From Pedobacter panaciterrae (GTDB lineage: Bacteria; Bacteroidota; Bacteroidia; Sphingobacteriales; Sphingobacteriaceae), in the NCBI RefSeq assembly GCF_013204795.1, contig NZ_JABMKW010000016.1, positions 620,001-684,000 on the forward strand: a stretch of DNA of 64,000 bases, read 5' to 3'. Of the stretch, positions 26,078 to 34,923 are shown one piece after another (the first letter of the stretch is position 1; every line of letters begins with the position of its first letter). The notes below the pieces were generated by a model, which did not search any database, was not told the DNA's origin, and saw nothing but the letters and a program-made list of their open reading frames with translations. The position numbers were made by a program, and so were the translations under genes.

Positions 26078-28969
26078 CTATATAGCGCCCGACAGGTAAT
26101 TTGAAGGATAATAGCCAAAACCAATTTTATTGTGATCATTCAAATTCTTCAACGTTGTTTTTGGATTAATAACTGCATAAATCGAGGTGTACCCATCCAC
26201 CAGTAAGCTTTCTAAAAAAGATGTTTTTACTGTAAAAATACATTGTCCTGCTCCGCGGGCGGGCAAACCATTTATGGTTTGAATATCCCCAATCTGAGTA
26301 CCGTTCTTATGCGGATCTTTATTATACAAAGCCAGCTCGATTTTTGTGGTAGGTTTTAACGTGTCATTATGTACAGTAACTAATATAGTTGTTGAATCAT
26401 TATCACTTTGAACAAATTCAATATCACGGGTAAAGAGTTTATACCCATCCGTTATCCAGGGCAAATGAAAACATGGATTAGATTCATTATATTTTTGTGT
26501 AAACCATGTGCTGCCCTTAGGTATAAAAACGGCATAATCAACCTTTAAATAATTCCCTGTTTTACACCAGTATACATAAGGTTTAACCGTATAATACATA
26601 GTTTCATTTAAGCCTGCAGGAGTAATAGACATATCAATATTTGTTGATTCTGTAAAATTGATAGCGTAATTAGAAGACTCACTATTACTATAAGTGTTGT
26701 CATAATTGTGATTGATACCTAAACTGAATCCACACAAAAAATCTGAAGACACATTTGCGGATTGCTGATTACTGATGTGAGTTGATTGATTTACTGATTT
26801 TTGTTCTGATTGGTTATTCGAATTAGACCAATTCGCACTTATAGAAGTAGGTTGACTGTCCACAGAGATAACTGCATTACAAAAGCTACCTTTCATAGCA
26901 TCATAATCTTTAGGGTCTGCAGAAGGATAAGATAGAATATTACCTATTAAATGTGCCGGCTTATATAATGATGACAGGTCTTTTCCTGATAATGTTTTAA
27001 TATTGCCACTTGATTGGGGGAAAACAACTAATATATGGCCTTTATGTACCCCATCTTTATAAACCGGATATTCCCATGTATTGAATATATTTACATTCAG
27101 GAGTATAACATCCTCTTTATCTGAGCTTACATTAAGAGAGGTGGTTATATCAGCAATTTTATCTGTCGATTTACTAAAATCCTTGCCATGAGTTTTATTA
27201 ATCGAACTGGTAAAGGAGAATAAACTTGATATTCCTAAAGAACTGCCAAGACTGTCAGATGTACTATAAGAACGGTGAGTACTAAGCCCCATTGAGGTTG
27301 AATTCCCTTTGGTATCGCTAAATGAAACTTGACCGACACAATTAAATTCTTCGGTGTTTTGAAACTCTGAGGGTATGGGTGGGAAATTAATGATAGCAAT
27401 AATCGAATTTACATCTTCAATTGTACTTTGTTTCGGGCTCCCTACACATATATTGGTTCCATTAAAATCGCCATGTGTGAGTTTAATTTTTAAATTTCCT
27501 AAATTTTTATTGCTGTCGTAAGCAATATTACCAGAAAACAATCCGGGTATTGCTGCTGGTTTTTCTTTATATCTGATGGCAAAATTAAGTTCCGGATCTA
27601 CTTTTATTACACCCAAACTTACCCTTGCATAACCATTTTGTGGCATTAAAGATTTTTCGGCCCCCAATGCGGCAATAACAATACCTGCACCAATGTAATT
27701 ATTATCGAGTCCCGGTGAACAATGATTTTCTAAATCTGCAATTGCCAACTCAAAATCAAAAGAAATAAAGTTGAATGAATTATCACCATACATTCGGCCT
27801 GTTGAAGCAGGACTTAACTTTAACGTATTCTCGAACCTATATACTTGCAAAACAAGATGCCCCTCTATCAATTCATTAGCAACCCTCCCAACTACCAGTT
27901 CTTCTACACCATCATCATTTATATCGCCTACTGCTGTTCTGATAAGGCCACCTTTTACTGCCAAATCTTTAGCTGCATCTACCATTTTTAAATCAAATTG
28001 GTTATTAGTTTTTTCAGTATTTGATTTATGACATTCCCACATCTGCAGCTGGGCTTTATCTGTTTCTTTTATTGCCCAACTCAAAGCCAACCCATCTCTA
28101 ACAGTATTAGCAAGAAAAGCTCCTGATTTAACATTTAGTGTATAAGGAGAATAACCTTCATCTGTGGCTCCCACTATTGCTGAGCTTATAAGCTTACTCT
28201 TCTGATTAGCAATACAATATACGCTTACAAAAAGATTATTACCGTTACTGTCTTTTTTACCTTCATAAAAAATTGCTATTTCGTTATTTCTTTGCCCGGT
28301 AAAAGCACCAATCGCAATATCTGCTTTTTTACTTTCACTGGTCTCCGGTCCTTCAAATAAGAATGGCTCTCTTTTCGTATCATCAGCAATATTGTCGCAG
28401 GTCCATATTTTTACCTTGCTACTTTTATCAACCCATGCTATTATAGGTTTTTTTATTTCGCCTTCATCTGTATAACTACCCCATATAGTAGTCTGATCTC
28501 CTATTTCAGCTTCAATTATAAATCTGGACAACACGGCGTAGTTCGAAGTTTTCGCTCCTTCCTCATATTTTATGACTTCCAACCACAACTCATTCTTATC
28601 ATTTAAATACGCTACTATAATTTCATCCTTTTTATTACCATCAATATCGGCACTAATTGTAACCATTTGCTTAAAATTACTTACTCCCTCAATTGATAAT
28701 GAAGTTTCATCAGAGATGGCCACTCCTGATCCGTTAGTTTTATCTGTATAAGGCTGTGCAGTAAACGACATCAGTTCCAGGTTGTTATTTACTCCCTGGA
28801 ATGATGCCATTATGCTGTCTAATTTCACCACGGTATAATTGCCATTTAAAGGATCTGAAATTTGGTCCGACCCACTGTTGGCTATTTTTCCTGGCGGGCG
28901 ATCAATATACCTGTGTTTACTTATTAAGCCTGGTTTGTGTCTGAGCACAAAGTTATTTACTTTTTCCAT
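26078..28969 (-). CDS. Leaderless FG-GAP-type protein with Ser/Asn-rich domain
   Basis: I start at ATG 28969 (MEKVNNFVLRHKPG), 21 bases after the upstream stop; a GTG at 28999 would overlap that gene. The N-terminal ~500 residues hold FG-GAP/VCBS-like repeats with calcium-loop motifs such as ADIDGNKKDEI and GDINDDGVEEL. The centre (about residues 545-800) is rich in Ser, Thr and Asn. It reads like the amphipathic strands of pore-forming or aerolysin-like proteins, though no signature proves this. The C-terminus contains a beta-rich region. There is no signal peptide despite the extracellular look. It is the last gene of a three-gene cassette. Function unknown. Confidence 0.65.
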   Translation of the reverse strand: MEKVNNFVLRHKPGLISKHRYIDRPPGKIANSGSDQISDPLNGNYTVVKLDSIMASFQGVNNNLELMSFTAQPYTDKTNGSGVAISDETSLSIEGVSNFKQMVTISADIDGNKKDEIIVAYLNDKNELWLEVIKYEEGAKTSNYAVLSRFIIEAEIGDQTTIWGSYTDEGEIKKPIIAWVDKSSKVKIWTCDNIADDTKREPFLFEGPETSESKKADIAIGAFTGQRNNEIAIFYEGKKDSNGNNLFVSVYCIANQKSKLISSAIVGATDEGYSPYTLNVKSGAFLANTVRDGLALSWAIKETDKAQLQMWECHKSNTEKTNNQFDLKMVDAAKDLAVKGGLIRTAVGDINDDGVEELVVGRVANELIEGHLVLQVYRFENTLKLSPASTGRMYGDNSFNFISFDFELAIADLENHCSPGLDNNYIGAGIVIAALGAEKSLMPQNGYARVSLGVIKVDPELNFAIRYKEKPAAIPGLFSGNIAYDSNKNLGNLKIKLTHGDFNGTNICVGSPKQSTIEDVNSIIAIINFPPIPSEFQNTEEFNCVGQVSFSDTKGNSTSMGLSTHRSYSTSDSLGSSLGISSLFSFTSSINKTHGKDFSKSTDKIADITTSLNVSSDKEDVILLNVNIFNTWEYPVYKDGVHKGHILVVFPQSSGNIKTLSGKDLSSLYKPAHLIGNILSYPSADPKDYDAMKGSFCNAVISVDSQPTSISANWSNSNNQSEQKSVNQSTHISNQQSANVSSDFLCGFSLGINHNYDNTYSNSESSNYAINFTESTNIDMSITPAGLNETMYYTVKPYVYWCKTGNYLKVDYAVFIPKGSTWFTQKYNESNPCFHLPWITDGYKLFTRDIEFVQSDNDSTTILVTVHNDTLKPTTKIELALYNKDPHKNGTQIGDIQTINGLPARGAGQCIFTVKTSFLESLLVDGYTSIYAVINPKTTLKNLNDHNKIGFGYYPSNYLSGAI

Positions 28970-28989
28970 TTCGATTGAAATTAGAGGGA

Positions 28990-29259
28990 CTATACCCACG
29001 ATATGTTTATCGTTTCCGGCCCCTGGTTAATTATATGTACACTGGTGGTTCCATGTGGAATTGGCTGCCCCCCATTTCCAAAAATTTTATGGTTATTGGT
29101 TATCTGAAAGGTAACACTGCCGCCGCCACCGCCTGGTTTCATGAAAGAGACATGTACTTGAGTGCTTCTATTTTCCGTATGTGTTCCAGGAGCTACGGTT
29201 ATTGTATGAGGTCCGTCAATCGTATGATTGTTATGAGCTGATAATGTTATTAGTGGCAT
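28990..29259 (-). CDS. Small protein of unknown function in the leaderless cassette
   Basis: This 89-residue protein has no signal peptide or membrane segment. It contains a glycine stretch (PGGGGGSVTF near residue 43) and a beta-rich tail ending VHIINQGPETINISWV, which could form a small beta-sandwich. It starts 17 bases after the preceding gene and ends 20 bases before the preferred start of the FG-GAP gene, so the three are almost certainly one transcript. I recognise no family. Confidence 0.6.
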   Translation of the reverse strand: MPLITLSAHNNHTIDGPHTITVAPGTHTENRSTQVHVSFMKPGGGGGSVTFQITNNHKIFGNGGQPIPHGTTSVHIINQGPETINISWV

Positions 29260-29276
29260 AATTTTAAGGTTTAATT

Positions 29277-29834
29277 TTATTTAATATTATTGTTAACTCT
29301 ATTTATAAAACTTTGAAATACCTGCGATGATTGATTATCATCTACCAAAGCTGTACCTACATTAATTGCTTCCTGATCGTCCTTACAAAAAGCCCTTATT
29401 TGTACTAGTTTCAGTTCGTATATCTGATATTTGCCATCATCTCCATCTTCGATATTATCACTAATTGAATGTGAATCATGGTCTATTAGTTTCCACTTAT
29501 CCATGCCCGAATGCCAGAATATATAATATGGTAAAGACGATGGATGAATATCTGAGTTAGACCAACCGAGTTGAAAGTTGAGATAAAACATACCGGTATC
29601 ATTGCTGCCGGAGGCAGTAACTTTACACGATAACGAGGTACTATCCAGATTATACCATACCTCTGCCTTATCATCTCCTGGCTCCTTGCCAAATCCCTGA
29701 TTAAATTCAAAGTAAAACTGCTGAGCAGATTTTGCATTTACATTATCAGGAGGCCCCCAGGCATTCATTTGGTAACCAGGTCCTCCCTGAGTTTTTCTAA
29801 CATTCATTGGAGTGCCATTGTAAATTCTTAGCAT
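29277..29834 (-). CDS. Leaderless beta-rich protein, first gene of the cassette
   Basis: The 185 residues begin MLRIYNGTPMNVRKTQGG with no export signal. Alternating strands (VWYNLDSTSLSCKVTASGSN, FYLNFQLGWSN) and many aromatic residues suggest a beta-sandwich. The overall pattern faintly recalls aegerolysin or actinoporin-like membrane-binding folds, but I see no decisive motif. It is the promoter-proximal gene of the cassette, 236 bases downstream of the hybrid sensor kinase gene, with repeated CGGACA boxes between. Confidence 0.6.
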   Translation of the reverse strand: MLRIYNGTPMNVRKTQGGPGYQMNAWGPPDNVNAKSAQQFYFEFNQGFGKEPGDDKAEVWYNLDSTSLSCKVTASGSNDTGMFYLNFQLGWSNSDIHPSSLPYYIFWHSGMDKWKLIDHDSHSISDNIEDGDDGKYQIYELKLVQIRAFCKDDQEAINVGTALVDDNQSSQVFQSFINRVNNNIK

Positions 29835-29970
29835 TGCACCTTATCCCATAATTTTAAAGATTAAATTGTTAATTAATCAAGCTTCTGTTTAACAGCTCTC
29901 ATGCTATTTCAAAAGCTCATTTGCTGTATATCAAAGTTGTGGAGAAGATGAAAAAATGGCTATCAGATAA

Positions 29971-30059
29971 CGGACAATGACTCGAATATATCAGACAATT
30001 TTTACATGCGGAGCCCTCACGGCCTTAATATTCGGACATTTTCTCTCAAAAAACGGACA
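29971..30059. promoter_or_regulatory. Phased CGGACA boxes, likely operator array
   Basis: CGGACA occurs at 29971-29976, 30033-30038 and 30054-30059, and CAGACA at 29992-29997. The steps are 21, 41 and 21 bases, about two, four and two helical turns, so all four sites face the same side of the DNA. They lie between the hybrid sensor (AraC-type output) and the cassette it precedes, 137-225 bases upstream of the first start codon. That is where an AraC-type activator would bind. The assignment to that protein is inferred. Confidence 0.55.
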
Positions 30060-30070
30060 GGCAGTAAAAC

Positions 30071-32911
30071 TTAATAATTTATCGCGCGCGTTTGTTTAAT
30101 AAATTCTGAAGGTGTAATCCGGTATTGCTCTTTAAAACACTGGCCAAAATATGACACGCTTTCAAAGCCCGACATGTAGGCTGCTTCGGAAACAGAGAAA
30201 CCTGTAGTTAGAAAAGCAGCAGCTTTTTTTAAACGATAATTCCGAATCAATTCGCTGGAAGCCATTTTTGTGAGGCTATTTAATTTGCGATTTAATGTTC
30301 TTGAACTCATGGCTAATTTATCGGCCAGATCGGAAATGGAAAAATCAGGATGATCCAGAAATTGATCCAGGATGTCATACAGCTTAATCAAAAAAGGATG
30401 GGTAGCCTCATCTGCCTTAAAATCATTCGTAGCGAATACATGTTTATGGTAGTATTCCTGAAGTGTGCGCTGATATTTGATCTGATTGTCGACCCTAAAT
30501 TTCAGTTCGGACAGCAGGAAAGGTTTGGTTAAATAATCATTGGCTCCCATGTCCAGACCTTTCAACCTGCTATCTATAGTTGATTTTGCCGAAAGTAAGA
30601 TAATTCCGATATGACTTGTCAATGCGGAATTACGTATTAGCCCTGCTATTTCATAACCATCTTTTCCCGGTAACATAATATCTGATATCACTATATCCGG
30701 CAAATCCTGCTGAATGATGTTCCAGGCCTGTTCACCATTATTACAGGTATTTACCTCATAATACTCCCTAAAAAAATTTGCAATATATTCTGCAAGGCCA
30801 GAATGATCATCGATAACCAATATTGCGGGAAGGTTAGTTGACAGGTCATCTTCAGAAGTTGTTGGTAAAGTATCTGCTTCTGTATTACCTGATACGTTTG
30901 ACAACTCTACCTCTTCAATCAATTGAACCGGAAGTGTAACTGTAAATGAAGAACCAATTGTCTGTTTACTTTCGACTTCAATCGTACCGTTGAGTAAGGT
31001 AACCAACTCTTTAGTATAGGCTAATCCAAGTCCGGTTCCATTTGGATTGAGGAAGGAAGTACCTGATGCTTGATAAAAAGGTTTAAATAAATCAACTAAT
31101 GTTTCATCAGACATACCTATGCCGTTATCTGACAGATTCAATTGAAAGTAGTTCTTATGATCAAATTGCTTAAAACTTATTTTTAACGTTACAATGCCCC
31201 CCTCCTGAGTAAATTTAATTGCATTTGACAAAAGGTTATTCAGTATTTTCTCGAGCTTATCTCCATCAAACAAGCAATAACTGTCCGGTATATCCTCTTC
31301 AATAAATTTCAGCGTGATATGTTTACCGTCGGCAAGTGGCTGAAATGAAAATAATATCTCATGGCTAAACTCTTTGATATTACCTACCATTTCCGTTTTG
31401 GTCAGTTTACCGGCCTGAGATTTTGATAGATCCATCATTTGGTTAATAAGCCTAAGTAAATGGCTTGCATTTCTGTAAACAGTGTTCAATAAATTCTTCT
31501 CTTTGCCATTGGTACTAAGTCTGAGGAGATATTCAGTAGGAGCGGTTATAAGTGATAATGGGGTCTTAAATTCATGGGTAATGTTGGAAAAAAACTTTGA
31601 CTTTAAGGATTCAATTTCAATCCGTTCCTCTGCTTCACGACGACCAAGTACCATTTGTTCATAAGCGATATTGGATTTAGCAAGTTCTGTCGCCAAGCGC
31701 TCTGAGTGGGTAAGTGCCCCTGTAAAACGAAGTGCAAGAACGATTGCCTGGAGTAAAAGCAAAACCAAAAAAGCAAATGGTAGCAGGAAGCCGGTATTAA
31801 TGAGCTTAGCCTCATATAAAGAATCATTAATCAGGCCGATAAAACAGGCTAAAATGCCAATTAATAGCAGGGTATTATTCAGAGGATGATCTCGTAGGTG
31901 TTTGGTAAGAAAGTAAACTGTAAAGCAACCCATCCACGCCGCCATGATAATCACAACGATTAACAGATTGCCATATACTTGGTTTGGGCTAAGCCATACC
32001 AAACAGGTATATGCAAATCCAATAATCAGGAATATGCGTTTCATAAAGAGTGGGAAGCGTACAAGTTCTGTAGAGTTTAAAAAGTAAACAAAGCCCAGTA
32101 AACAGACCGGAAAAAGAGTATACAAAATCTTGAGCCCGAGTGAATAGCTAAATCCTGGTAAAAAATAAAACAGGAGTGGTGTCATCGAAAAGCAGGCTCT
32201 CAATGCTAGTGCCAGGCATAATATGGCAAAAAAAAGTGCAGCCTTTTCTTTTCGGCGCATTGCAAATATAGCAAGATGGTAAATCCCCATAATAAGTAAA
32301 CTTCCCACCAAAAATGCATCTGCAATAAAAGATTTATCACTGATCTCTGTTATCTTCTCTGGGCTGCCGATAGTTATTGACGACCACATTCCGCCAGATG
32401 AAAAATGGTAATTGGATAACTGAAGCAGCAAAAAGGCTTTATCTGATTTTGCAGTAAAATACACAAGTTTTGAAACGCTTTTGGGAATCATATTGGAACT
32501 GGTGTCCACTTCCCCCATCGTTGCTACAAGTTTTCCATCTACAAACAGCTTATATGCTGAGGGTAATGGGGGTAGCAAAAGTGCCCAGTTTTCACCAGCT
32601 TTTGGTAGCAATATGGTAAGGCCATAAGTTGCGTAACCAAAACTCTTGTTAAAAAAATTTGCATCGGAATTAAATGGTGTCCAATTTCCCGGAACTGTTG
32701 TGTATTTTTCTGCAGTTTTCAATTCCGCCTCACTCGCAAGCTTCTTCCAGGCAAAAAGCCACTCACCTGATAATTTTATCGGAGGATCCTTTTCCGGACG
32801 GTAGGATTTTAAATTAACAACGCCGTTTACACATAATGGTGAAGTTTGAGCACTTACTGAGTTTATAAGAAGAATAAAAGCAAGAAACAATAGGCCGCTA
32901 ATTAACTTCAT
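30071..32911 (-). CDS. 7TM-DISM hybrid sensor kinase with AraC output domain
   Basis: In 946 residues this protein joins a signal peptide (1-21), an extracellular jelly-roll-like sensor region (about 25-190), seven membrane segments (about 195-400), and a histidine kinase: FFSNITHEFKTPLS, NNLLSNAIKFTQEGG, GTGLGLAYTKELV. A receiver (ILVIDDHSG...DIVISDIMLPGKDGYE, about 705-815) and an AraC/XylS helix-turn-helix domain (about 845-945, ending SYFGQCFKEQYRITPSEF) follow. Sensor, kinase, receiver and DNA-binding output are thus in one chain. Most Bacteroidota hybrids of this kind have propeller sensors; a 7TM-DISM input is less usual. It lies directly upstream of the leaderless cassette, which it probably controls. 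Confidence 0.88.
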   Translation of the reverse strand: MKLISGLLFLAFILLINSVSAQTSPLCVNGVVNLKSYRPEKDPPIKLSGEWLFAWKKLASEAELKTAEKYTTVPGNWTPFNSDANFFNKSFGYATYGLTILLPKAGENWALLLPPLPSAYKLFVDGKLVATMGEVDTSSNMIPKSVSKLVYFTAKSDKAFLLLQLSNYHFSSGGMWSSITIGSPEKITEISDKSFIADAFLVGSLLIMGIYHLAIFAMRRKEKAALFFAILCLALALRACFSMTPLLFYFLPGFSYSLGLKILYTLFPVCLLGFVYFLNSTELVRFPLFMKRIFLIIGFAYTCLVWLSPNQVYGNLLIVVIIMAAWMGCFTVYFLTKHLRDHPLNNTLLLIGILACFIGLINDSLYEAKLINTGFLLPFAFLVLLLLQAIVLALRFTGALTHSERLATELAKSNIAYEQMVLGRREAEERIEIESLKSKFFSNITHEFKTPLSLITAPTEYLLRLSTNGKEKNLLNTVYRNASHLLRLINQMMDLSKSQAGKLTKTEMVGNIKEFSHEILFSFQPLADGKHITLKFIEEDIPDSYCLFDGDKLEKILNNLLSNAIKFTQEGGIVTLKISFKQFDHKNYFQLNLSDNGIGMSDETLVDLFKPFYQASGTSFLNPNGTGLGLAYTKELVTLLNGTIEVESKQTIGSSFTVTLPVQLIEEVELSNVSGNTEADTLPTTSEDDLSTNLPAILVIDDHSGLAEYIANFFREYYEVNTCNNGEQAWNIIQQDLPDIVISDIMLPGKDGYEIAGLIRNSALTSHIGIILLSAKSTIDSRLKGLDMGANDYLTKPFLLSELKFRVDNQIKYQRTLQEYYHKHVFATNDFKADEATHPFLIKLYDILDQFLDHPDFSISDLADKLAMSSRTLNRKLNSLTKMASSELIRNYRLKKAAAFLTTGFSVSEAAYMSGFESVSYFGQCFKEQYRITPSEFIKQTRAINY

Positions 32912-32991
32912 ATAAAAATTTATAAGTTATTATCTAAACTTCATAAAATTAGAAAAATTAACAACAAGGAAAGAAACAAAATTATAGGGTT

Positions 32992-33990
32992 CTAGATGCC
33001 GAATTCTAAAAAATGACCAATGTTCGCTTGAACATGGTCATTTTTTTTATGTTCTCCCCTATTCAATTGAATTGCTCGTATTTTAACTCCGTTTCTCTCC
33101 AAAAGCAGCTCTTCATAGAAACCTTTATAATAAACATCCTTCACCTCAAAGCGCCTGCTGTTCCATGAGCTTTTTAGCTCAACCCATTCCGGATAAAAAA
33201 CTACGTGTTCTTTTGTTGCATCAATCCCAAGTTTCAAGGCATCATCTGCATTTAAAACTACGGCATTACCCAATATTTGGGCAGTATATATGTGATCCGG
33301 ATGATGATAAATGTGTGACGGTTTTCCTGTTTGTAAAAGCTGACCATCTTTCAGAATCAATAGTTCATCTGACAAAAACAATCCATCTGCAGGGTCATGA
33401 GAAACCATGATAACGGTAACTCCCGTATCAGCAGCAATTCGTTTGATATCAGCACGCAACTGGTTTTTCAATAATGCGTCTACCTGACTGAATGGTTCAT
33501 CCAGCAATAAAACTGAGGTATCGCTTACCAATGCTTTCGCTATTGCAACACGTTGCTGTTCTCCCCCACTCAGTTCAGTAATTTTCTTTTCTTTAAGATG
33601 CATGATGTGCAAATGCGCCATCATGGCCATCGTTTTATCGTGCTTGGATTGCACGTTTGTGTTCGACAGCATGGAAGCAATATTATCATACACCTTGGCG
33701 TAGATATTAAGGGAGAAATCCTGGGTAACCATTTTCATTTGCTTGTGACCTGGTATCAGTTGCTCATCGGGGCCGAGAATTCTTTTCCCTTCAAAAAGCA
33801 CTTCACCACTATCTACCTTTAGTAAGCCATAGATACATTTCAGCAATGTCGATTTCCCGCTACCGCTTTCTCCAATAATGGCTACAATATTTCCCTTTTT
33901 AATATCAAAGCTAATATTTTTAACTCCAGAAGCCTGTTCAGTCTGATATTGCTTGGTCAGGTTTTTTACGCTAATGATCTGTTCTTCCAC
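32992..33990 (-). CDS. ABC transporter ATP-binding protein, PotA/FbpC-like, orphan
   Basis: One complete ATPase domain: Walker A GESGSGKSTLL near residue 38, Q-loop VTQDFSL, signature LSGGEQQRVAIAKAL near 140, Walker B VLLLDEPFSQVD, and switch histidine VSHDPADG. The last ~100 residues look like a TOBE-type extension, as in importers of polyamines, iron or sulfate. No permease or binding-protein gene is near, so its partners are elsewhere and the substrate is unknown. The last codons overlap a strong hairpin with a T-tract (33008-33048), an odd arrangement. Confidence 0.85.
   Translation of the reverse strand: MEEQIISVKNLTKQYQTEQASGVKNISFDIKKGNIVAIIGESGSGKSTLLKCIYGLLKVDSGEVLFEGKRILGPDEQLIPGHKQMKMVTQDFSLNIYAKVYDNIASMLSNTNVQSKHDKTMAMMAHLHIMHLKEKKITELSGGEQQRVAIAKALVSDTSVLLLDEPFSQVDALLKNQLRADIKRIAADTGVTVIMVSHDPADGLFLSDELLILKDGQLLQTGKPSHIYHHPDHIYTAQILGNAVVLNADDALKLGIDATKEHVVFYPEWVELKSSWNSRRFEVKDVYYKGFYEELLLERNGVKIRAIQLNRGEHKKNDHVQANIGHFLEFGI
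33008..33048 (-). terminator. Terminator-like hairpin inside the 3' end of the ABC gene
   Basis: On the minus strand AAAAAATGACC and ATGTTC pair with GAACAT and GGTCATTTTTT around a 4-base loop, with one bulged base, giving about 17 bp. The hairpin runs into T-rich sequence. It encodes residues of the normal C-terminus, and the TAG stop (32994-32992) lies beyond the T-run. If it terminates transcription, some messages would lack a stop codon. Confidence 0.55.
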
Positions 33991-34026
33991 AATTCAAAGA
34001 TAATATAAAAGTGTTGGTCAGTAAAC

Positions 34027-34057
34027 AAAAAAATCCCGCAGTATATACCGCGGGATT
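34027..34057 (-). terminator. Intrinsic terminator of the ECF sigma operon
   Basis: On the minus strand AATCCCGC...GCGGGATT forms a perfect 8-bp stem with a 10-base loop, followed by seven T. It lies 27 bases after the stop codon of the outer-membrane barrel gene and closes the sigma/membrane protein/barrel operon. Confidence 0.85.
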
Positions 34058-34083
34058 GGTTTTATTTGTGTGTGTTGTGTGTT

Positions 34084-34893
34084 TTAATTTAAGCCAAGCG
34101 TAACGCCGAATGCCATATTTTTTAATCCCTTTTGAGCTGCGCTTGCAAACATGTCACTAGCAGAGTATTTAGCAAATACACCGAAAGCGCCATAACCTAA
34201 CCTAACTGTACCGCCATAACGGAAGGATTGAAAGTTGTAATCATCACTAACTTTTACTTTTCCTCTTTCGTTACTGATTTGTTTTACTTTTCCATTTAAA
34301 AGGAACCCGACTTCTGGCCCGAATACAAAGTAAAATCGGTTGCCATGATCGTTTTCTTTAGTGCGTAATTCAAAATTGAAAGGAATGTGTACATAGCTGC
34401 TAGAGAAACGATTTTTAGAGAAATGAATATCTTCCTGAACATAAGTAAGCTCACTTGCATTTTTCTGCATGGTGATATCTTTGTTCAACCTGATGTGCGT
34501 CCAGTCGAAACCACCTGCCAGATAGATCTTAAAGTTTGAATTGAAACGATAGCCAAACTGGATGATATCGAAAGAGAATGTGCTTGTTTTACCACCTCTG
34601 TAATCCAGGAAGTCATTTTCAGGAGATAAGGTAAAGCTTCCATTATCTATTAATCTTGAAAACCCAAGGTCCACTCTGGTTATGGTTATTCCGCCAATAA
34701 AGCGGCCCTTAGACATATTGGTTTTCCCAGTAGAGTCCTTTTTGCCGATGGTGATACCAACGCCAAGGTCCATATCGAACTTTTTCATTTTACGTTCTTT
34801 GGTTACGGTAGTATCTTGTTGTGCACTGGCAGTTTGAGCTATAGCACCGGTAAGTCCGCTTACGATAAGTGCTGTTAATAATAGACGTTTCAT
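34084..34893 (-). CDS. Outer-membrane beta-barrel protein, PorT-like
   Basis: A signal peptide (MKRLLLTALIVSGLTGAIA then QTASAQQD) precedes ~245 residues of alternating amphipathic strands, ending with a typical last strand (KNMAFGVTLGLN). This fits the OMP_b-brl_2/PorT-like barrels found after ECF sigma genes in Bacteroidota. The strand containing FIGGITITRVDLGFSRL and the aromatic girdles are consistent with a small 8-stranded or similar barrel. It is the third gene of the triad, 30 bases after its membrane-protein partner, and is followed by a clear terminator. Its ligand or role is unknown. Confidence 0.75.
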   Translation of the reverse strand: MKRLLLTALIVSGLTGAIAQTASAQQDTTVTKERKMKKFDMDLGVGITIGKKDSTGKTNMSKGRFIGGITITRVDLGFSRLIDNGSFTLSPENDFLDYRGGKTSTFSFDIIQFGYRFNSNFKIYLAGGFDWTHIRLNKDITMQKNASELTYVQEDIHFSKNRFSSSYVHIPFNFELRTKENDHGNRFYFVFGPEVGFLLNGKVKQISNERGKVKVSDDYNFQSFRYGGTVRLGYGAFGVFAKYSASDMFASAAQKGLKNMAFGVTLGLN

Positions 34894-34923
34894 TGTATGT
34901 ATTGGTTTGTGTGTTTCCTAATT

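Noticed and set aside
28970..28999. GTG start for the FG-GAP protein, overlapping the previous gene
   Set aside because: Possible, but the ATG at 28969 is stronger and leaves a normal short gap; the added ten residues are not signal-like.
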